Below, piece after piece: positions 59,635 through 64,000 of a stretch of 64,000 nucleotides of DNA. Below the pieces are notes generated by a model that made no database searches, was not told the origin of the DNA, and was given only the letters and a program-made list of their open reading frames with translations. The stretch's first letter is position 1; every line of letters starts with the position of its first letter. The stretch spans positions 124,001 through 188,000 of the forward strand of contig NZ_JBEWYP010000006.1 in NCBI RefSeq assembly GCF_040566555.1. The letters run 5' to 3'. This stretch comes from Sediminicola sp040566555. GTDB taxonomy: Bacteria; Bacteroidota; Bacteroidia; Flavobacteriales; Flavobacteriaceae. The position numbers and the translations under genes were made by a program.

Positions 59635-61071
59635 TCAATATGCCCTTTCCTGTCCACGCATTGCGTTGACCAAGGTATAATAAATGATTACTACATCTAA
59701 CTTTATAGACCATTTTTCCATGTAAAAAATATCCAAGCGCACCCTATTGACTATATCTGAATGATCAATTATTTCTCCACGATAACCTTTTATTTGTGCC
59801 AAGCCCGTGATACCAGGTTTTAAAAAGTGGCGAACCAGGTATTTATCAACAGAAGTTTCATATTGTTGGGTATGCAACTCCATATGTGGCCTGGGCCCTA
59901 CCACGCTCATATTCCCTTTTAGTACATTAAAAAATTGCGGAAGTTCGTCGATACTGGTTTTCCTCAAAATTCTTCCCATGCGGGTTATCCTCATATCATT
60001 CTTGGTTGCCATCACCGTATCACTTTCTTTGGTGGGGGTCATGGACCTAAATTTATAACACCAGAAGGTTTCCCTGTTTGCCCCATGCCTTTTCTGCTTA
60101 AAGAATAAAGGACCTTTAGAATCGAGTTTTAAGAGTATGTAAACTATAGGTGTTAGCCAGGACAGCAATAATATGATCACCATGCTCGAGAAGACCAGAT
60201 CAAATAATCGCTTTACTACATTGGCGTACTCCACTTCCAAAGGAGATTCTCGTAAATTGAGCACAGGAACAGTATCATAAAGCTCAATGGACATTGCTCT
60301 TGAGATCAGCTCCTTGTTGTCCGGTACTATCTTAATTTTCTTTAAACTATTATCCGCAATTGAAATAAACTGTTTCAATTCTATTTTGGAAAGTTTTGAG
60401 GCCATGCAATACACCTCATCTATATCATTTTCAAAGATATAGGTGTATGCCGTTTTGATATCGCCCAGGTAGGTGGGACTATTGGATTTATAATTATCAA
60501 AATAACCTTCATAGCGATACCCTAATGCAGGATTATCAAATACCCTTCTTATTTTTTTTAAATTATCATCCCTGCCTATTACTACTACCCTGACATAATT
60601 ACCTCCTTTGGCCCTGTACAACCTCCTCGCCCAAAAGAAGAAAACCCTCCATGCCGTAATTGTTAAACAAATCAATAGATAGATCTGCATTAAATAAGCA
60701 AAGTTATAAGGGATGTGGTCCCTAAAGGAGAAGGACGCAAAATAGACAAACCCATAAATTATAAAAGCACGTAAAAAATTTCCAAAATTGGACATAAACC
60801 CATCCCTTCTTGCCAAGTGATAAAAGTCTATGCTATAGGTCACCAAAAACCAGGTAATATTATAGTACAATATACTGAAACCAACACCATAAGTCTCTGG
60901 TGTAAACAAATACAAGATAAGATTAATAGTAACTACATGGAATATTACGGAGATAGGAAGAATAAAATAAGACTTTTTCATATTCATATGAGTTAAAAAG
61001 GTAAGGTTTACGGTTTTTTGGGGCATTACCGATTTAACTTCTTGCCTCCAGTTTAGAAAATTAAAATTCAT
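59635..61071 (-). CDS. Polyprenyl glycosylphosphotransferase (initiating EPS sugar transferase)
   Basis: The 478-residue membrane enzyme loads the first sugar-phosphate onto undecaprenyl phosphate. N-terminal helices are seen between about 33 and 150, then a nucleotide-binding-like region (VVVIGRDDNLKKIRRVFDNP). The C-terminal catalytic part shows VKRLFDLVFSSMVIILLLSW, DSKGPLFFKQKRHGANRETF, KFRSM and the GRILRKTSIDELPQFFNVLK and MSVVGPRPHMELH signatures of the WcaJ/WbaP group. The exact start is uncertain: an ATG at 61071 gives 28 residues before MNMKKSYFILP, which may be the true N-terminus (60987). It uses the carrier made by UppS. Confidence 0.92.
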   Translation of the reverse strand: MNFNFLNWRQEVKSVMPQKTVNLTFLTHMNMKKSYFILPISVIFHVVTINLILYLFTPETYGVGFSILYYNITWFLVTYSIDFYHLARRDGFMSNFGNFLRAFIIYGFVYFASFSFRDHIPYNFAYLMQIYLLICLTITAWRVFFFWARRLYRAKGGNYVRVVVIGRDDNLKKIRRVFDNPALGYRYEGYFDNYKSNSPTYLGDIKTAYTYIFENDIDEVYCMASKLSKIELKQFISIADNSLKKIKIVPDNKELISRAMSIELYDTVPVLNLRESPLEVEYANVVKRLFDLVFSSMVIILLLSWLTPIVYILLKLDSKGPLFFKQKRHGANRETFWCYKFRSMTPTKESDTVMATKNDMRITRMGRILRKTSIDELPQFFNVLKGNMSVVGPRPHMELHTQQYETSVDKYLVRHFLKPGITGLAQIKGYRGEIIDHSDIVNRVRLDIFYMEKWSIKLDVVIIYYTLVNAMRGQERAY

Positions 61072-61163
61072 TCATATCACAATCTGAACTTGAGATTATG
61101 GACTTCGATTGTTCTAAATGGGGGGATTTTTATAGTTTTTAAAATCTAAATAGAAGTTCTTGA

Positions 61164-61919
61164 TCACTGATAGCTGCCTTTTCTTCTCGCAACATGATAA
61201 TATTTTTCTTTCAAAAGATAGCCACAAAATATCACGCCGTTATAGAGGTACCTTTTCCACATACGTTTAGGCTCCTTAATTAGACGGCCAAGCCATTCCA
61301 AACCTAGATCCCTCCAAACCTTGCTTGGACGTTGGACTGTACCCGCATAAAAATCAAAGACCGCTCCGATAGCACAAATAAGACCGGCATCGAGCTGATC
61401 CTTGTGCTGCCTGCTCCATTTTTCTTGTTTTGGTGCCGTCATTCCTATAAACAAAACATCAGGTTTGAAGCCATTTACAGCGGCTAACATTTTATCATTA
61501 TCCACCAATGAAAATACGGGCTTATATGGAGGAGAATAGGTGCCGACCTTTATATTGGGGTATTCGGTTGATAAACGCTTTTTAATTTTATCAAGGGTTG
61601 CTTGGGAAGAACCTAGATAAAAACAAGACCCCCCTTTAAGGTTCATATGCTCCAATAAATAGGCATGCAGATCAGCACCTGCTATTTTCCTAATTTTATC
61701 ACCATTTAATATTTTGGCCGCTACGGTTATTCCAATTCCATCCGGTAAAAGAATATCTGACTGCCTTAGAGCTTGACTAAAAGTTTCATCCTTTTTTGCC
61801 ACGCAATAGGAGTATTGATTGATTGTATTAACAGTTGCTTTTTGCATGGCCAACAAAACCCCAAGGTCTCCGGTAAATACATCATACCCCATACAACGTG
61901 TGCTGGTATTGCTTATCAT
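61164..61919 (-). CDS. WecG/TagA/CpsF-family glycosyltransferase
   Basis: The 251-residue peripheral membrane enzyme (GT26) adds a sugar, often N-acetylmannosaminuronate or N-acetylmannosamine, to a lipid-linked intermediate. Seen: YCVAKKDETFSQALRQSDILLPDGIGI, KIAGADLHAYLL, CFYLGSSQATLDKIKKRL, DVLFIGMTAPKQEKW and GAVFDFYAGTVQRPSKVWRD-LGLEWLGRLIKEPKR-MWKRYL. It follows the GT4 gene after 131 bp. Confidence 0.93.
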   Translation of the reverse strand: MISNTSTRCMGYDVFTGDLGVLLAMQKATVNTINQYSYCVAKKDETFSQALRQSDILLPDGIGITVAAKILNGDKIRKIAGADLHAYLLEHMNLKGGSCFYLGSSQATLDKIKKRLSTEYPNIKVGTYSPPYKPVFSLVDNDKMLAAVNGFKPDVLFIGMTAPKQEKWSRQHKDQLDAGLICAIGAVFDFYAGTVQRPSKVWRDLGLEWLGRLIKEPKRMWKRYLYNGVIFCGYLLKEKYYHVARRKGSYQ

Positions 61920-62050
61920 AGTCTTTTGAAATTTATTTTTTTGGATATTCCTTAGAGAAATTTAGAACAAAAGAAAGCGTATAATTTCTATCAATTAATT
62001 AACCTCAAAAATTATCAAATAGTAAAAAAGTGATCGTACTAAATAGAATG

Positions 62051-63166
62051 CTATACTTTATCAATAGCATCTGTAAGAATGGACTTTAATTTATTTTCAA
62101 AGACTGTAAGGGTAAATAGTTTTTCATAACGTTTCCGTCCTGCAGCACCCATTTTTTCTCTTAAATCAGGATCATTCATTAGCATTTCCATTCTATCTGC
62201 TAATTCTTGGGTGTTTTTTTGAGTTATCACAACCCCTGTTACGCCATCTACTACCATTTCAGATATGGCACCTTCCTTAGTAGAGATAATTGGCAAGGCG
62301 TGTTGCATAGCCTCTAAAAGCACTAAAGGGAAGCATTCATTATGATAAAATGTAGGCAAAATAAAAATATCTGCATTTTTAAAAAATTGAATTTTCTCCG
62401 CATCGTATTTTTTTCCGTGAACAAGAATATTGTTCGTTAAATCATATTGATCAACAAGATCCATGAAACTCCTTTCTGAGATATCTGACCAAGCTCCTAT
62501 AAAATGACATTGGAAAGCTGTCTTTTTAGCCTTTAGAATCTTACATGCTTTTAATAATTCGAATACTCCTTTTTCTTCCATCATATTGGATAGGAACAAA
62601 AACTGACAGATCTCAGCCTTCTTAGTCTTTTCAATTTTAACCAAAGTTTTTCCCATTAAATCAGGAATACCATTAGGGCAAAAATGCACTTTATCTTTTT
62701 CGACATAGCGTTCTATATCCTTATATAATGTTGGCGCCAAAAGAATACTTTGGGTATTATGAAAAGTGATGCGATATAACAAATGATTGTACCATTTTTT
62801 ACTATTTTCCTGCACCCCTTTGTTATGAAAATGATAGATTATCTTTTTACCAAACAACTTTAATAGAAGAACCACAAAAAAATCTTTATAAAACCCTGCT
62901 CCTCTAGCAGTTAATGTCATATAACAAAGTTCATAACGATTGCTTAACAATGCCCTGAGTACCTTACTCTGAATTTTAAAAGTGCCTTGAATTTTCCCTA
63001 TTCCACCTTTACCTATTTTATCCAAAGTAAAAGATGTAGTAAGGTTAATATAGTCTATATCATAGGTTCTATTGATAATAGGACTTTTTGATATATAATC
63101 ACCAACCATAGCTGCACCATTTACAGGGGGTGAAACATGCAGAATAAACAATAAATTAGGCTTCAT
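62051..63166 (-). CDS. Glycosyltransferase family 4 (EPS)
   Basis: The 371-residue GT-B enzyme transfers a nucleotide-activated sugar in EPS assembly. The N-terminal FILHVSPPVNGAAMVGDYIS fits the GT4 acceptor domain. The C-terminal donor domain has VHFCPNGIPD, FLFLSNMMEEKGVFELLKAC, VHGKKYDAEKIQFFKNADIF and the E-x7-E motif NECFPLVLLEAMQHALPIIS. Donor and linkage cannot be told. It sits mid-operon; the codon use is AT-rich compared with the housekeeping genes, as in the rest of this operon. Confidence 0.92.
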   Translation of the reverse strand: MKPNLLFILHVSPPVNGAAMVGDYISKSPIINRTYDIDYINLTTSFTLDKIGKGGIGKIQGTFKIQSKVLRALLSNRYELCYMTLTARGAGFYKDFFVVLLLKLFGKKIIYHFHNKGVQENSKKWYNHLLYRITFHNTQSILLAPTLYKDIERYVEKDKVHFCPNGIPDLMGKTLVKIEKTKKAEICQFLFLSNMMEEKGVFELLKACKILKAKKTAFQCHFIGAWSDISERSFMDLVDQYDLTNNILVHGKKYDAEKIQFFKNADIFILPTFYHNECFPLVLLEAMQHALPIISTKEGAISEMVVDGVTGVVITQKNTQELADRMEMLMNDPDLREKMGAAGRKRYEKLFTLTVFENKLKSILTDAIDKV

Positions 63167-63215
63167 TTTATTACGAAAAGTTCGATTTATAGAGTGTTAC
63201 AAATTTTACCGTTAT

Positions 63216-64000
63216 TTAAAAATTCAATCTTTTTCTGATTGCTTTTTTGTAAGCCAGTGAATAGTACATCAATTTATGACCTAGAGTTAAATTGGGAATT
63301 CCAAACTGTTTTGATATCAATTTTTTGAATTCAAATTTATTTTCAGTTAGATTAAAATCTAAATCCTTGAACTTACCAAATAAATATTTAAAACCGACTG
63401 TTTTTTCAGCTGGTATGTGCCAAATTGTTAATAACACATCATCTTTCAACACATTCCTATAAAATACCGGATTAGTCCATATTCTTTTTATATGAGAATT
63501 GGCGCCACCCCCCTGTAAATTATTTTTAAAATAAAGAAAACTCAAAGTATGTGCCTCTTCATTAAATTTGATTTTTTCTTTATTGTGTCTTTCTAAAAGA
63601 ATCGGCCAAAGGTTTACAAAGTCTTTATAAATCTGTGTAATATTTACTACATTGGCAAGAAAAAATTCACCCCCGTGATACTCCGGAACATGTGATATGA
63701 TACCACCGTAAAGATCCTCATAAATTATTTTCATATCTCTTCTAGAAATACCATTTACTACATGTTGTTCTCCATATTCAACAATGTAGGATAGAAACCC
63801 TCCATTTAACCTAGCATCATTAAATAAACTATCTGTGGATTTAGTAATTACGCAGTCTGAATCCAAGATCAAGAAGTTAGATTCGAGTTTAAAATTATCT
63901 GCGATATATTCTAACACAGAAAAAATATAAAACTGGTTCCGCCATGCTCCGTAATAACCGATTGGCGTTTTATATTTATATGCGGCATAAACAATTTCTA
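63216..64000 (-). CDS. Glycosyltransferase-like protein of the EPS cluster (5' end beyond window)
   Basis: The frame is open to the window edge: upstream of the GTG at 63917 it continues without a stop (IGYYGAWRNQFYIFSVLEYI), so the gene is truncated at its 5' end and at least 261 residues are encoded here. Residues such as NFLILDSDCVITKSTDSLF contain a DxD-like DSD that could bind metal-nucleotide sugar, and FNEEAHTLSFLYFKN with GGEFFLANV resembles GT-A enzymes. No single family is recognised with confidence. It precedes the GT4 gene by 49 bp in the same operon. Confidence 0.6.
   Translation of the reverse strand, partial: EIVYAAYKYKTPIGYYGAWRNQFYIFSVLEYIADNFKLESNFLILDSDCVITKSTDSLFNDARLNGGFLSYIVEYGEQHVVNGISRRDMKIIYEDLYGGIISHVPEYHGGEFFLANVVNITQIYKDFVNLWPILLERHNKEKIKFNEEAHTLSFLYFKNNLQGGGANSHIKRIWTNPVFYRNVLKDDVLLTIWHIPAEKTVGFKYLFGKFKDLDFNLTENKFEFKKLISKQFGIPNLTLGHKLMYYSLAYKKAIRKRLNF

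Overview
The window is chromosomal DNA from a member of the Bacteroidota, almost certainly a (probably marine) Flavobacteriaceae. The reasons are the family-typical genes (MetX-aspartokinase-homoserine dehydrogenase fusion, FolK-deoxynucleoside kinase fusion, DUF5686, DUF6089, 2TM-domain and GH3-like proteins, two OmpH genes behind bamA), the Bacteroidota -7 promoter box TAnnTTTG recurring just upstream of genes, weak Shine-Dalgarno sites, and the order CBS-nadK-DUF6089-uppS-bamA-ompH-ompH. Most of the window is housekeeping; the last 10 kb (54.4-64 kb) are accessory in character.

Region by region. (1) 1-8.05 kb, minus strand: a sulfur/methionine block. It has a SAM-I riboswitch with terminator, then metY, the metX-aspartokinase-homoserine dehydrogenase fusion, a metZ-like gene and a truncated Rrf2 regulator. 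Upstream lies metK behind what reads as a SAM-II-type (long-loop) riboswitch, so two unrelated SAM sensors flank metK, one before SAM synthesis and one before methionine synthesis. (2) 8.3-13.3 kb: deoxynucleoside kinase, an App1-type HAD phosphatase, a membrane ion-pumping pyrophosphatase and the soluble pyrophosphatase. (3) 13.4-19 kb: a DUF5686 outer-membrane protein, pdhB, and divergently etfB-etfA, with a perfect 28-bp palindrome between pdhB and etfB. (4) 19-28 kb: bifunctional nuclease, CNT nucleoside transporter, thyA, an ergothioneine-type operon (egtB-egtD-DUF427), a CBM48 mini-protein, a class V PLP enzyme, a 2TM protein, folA and murI. (5) 28-35.3 kb, minus: envelope biogenesis (two ompH, bamA, uppS, DUF6089) plus nadK and a CBS-ACT protein. 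(6) 35.4-41.4 kb: pdxJ, an esterase, a small membrane protein, tig-clpP-clpX. (7) 41.5-54 kb: GH3-like adenylase, DUF2797, AsmA-like protein, queuosine-precursor transporter, sppA, folK-dNK fusion, a SpoU methylase, mutS. (8) 54.2-55.1 kb: tRNA-Gly(GCC) and tRNA-Leu(TAA), followed by four tandem copies of a structured non-coding repeat. (9) 55.5-64 kb: a lone beta-helix lipoprotein, then the downstream end of an exopolysaccharide operon (tyrosine autokinase, initiating sugar transferase, WecG/TagA transferase, GT4 transferase, and a glycosyltransferase-like gene cut by the window end).

How the parts fit: methionine and SAM synthesis are coupled through RNA sensors. Folate/dTMP supply (thyA, folA, folK) and deoxynucleoside salvage (two dNK domains, CNT transporter) recur through the window. 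The envelope genes cover lipid carrier (uppS), peptidoglycan precursor (murI), outer-membrane protein insertion (bamA, ompH) and capsule/EPS. No CRISPR array, transposase, integrase or prophage was seen. All family names are from reading motifs by eye; no database search was run.
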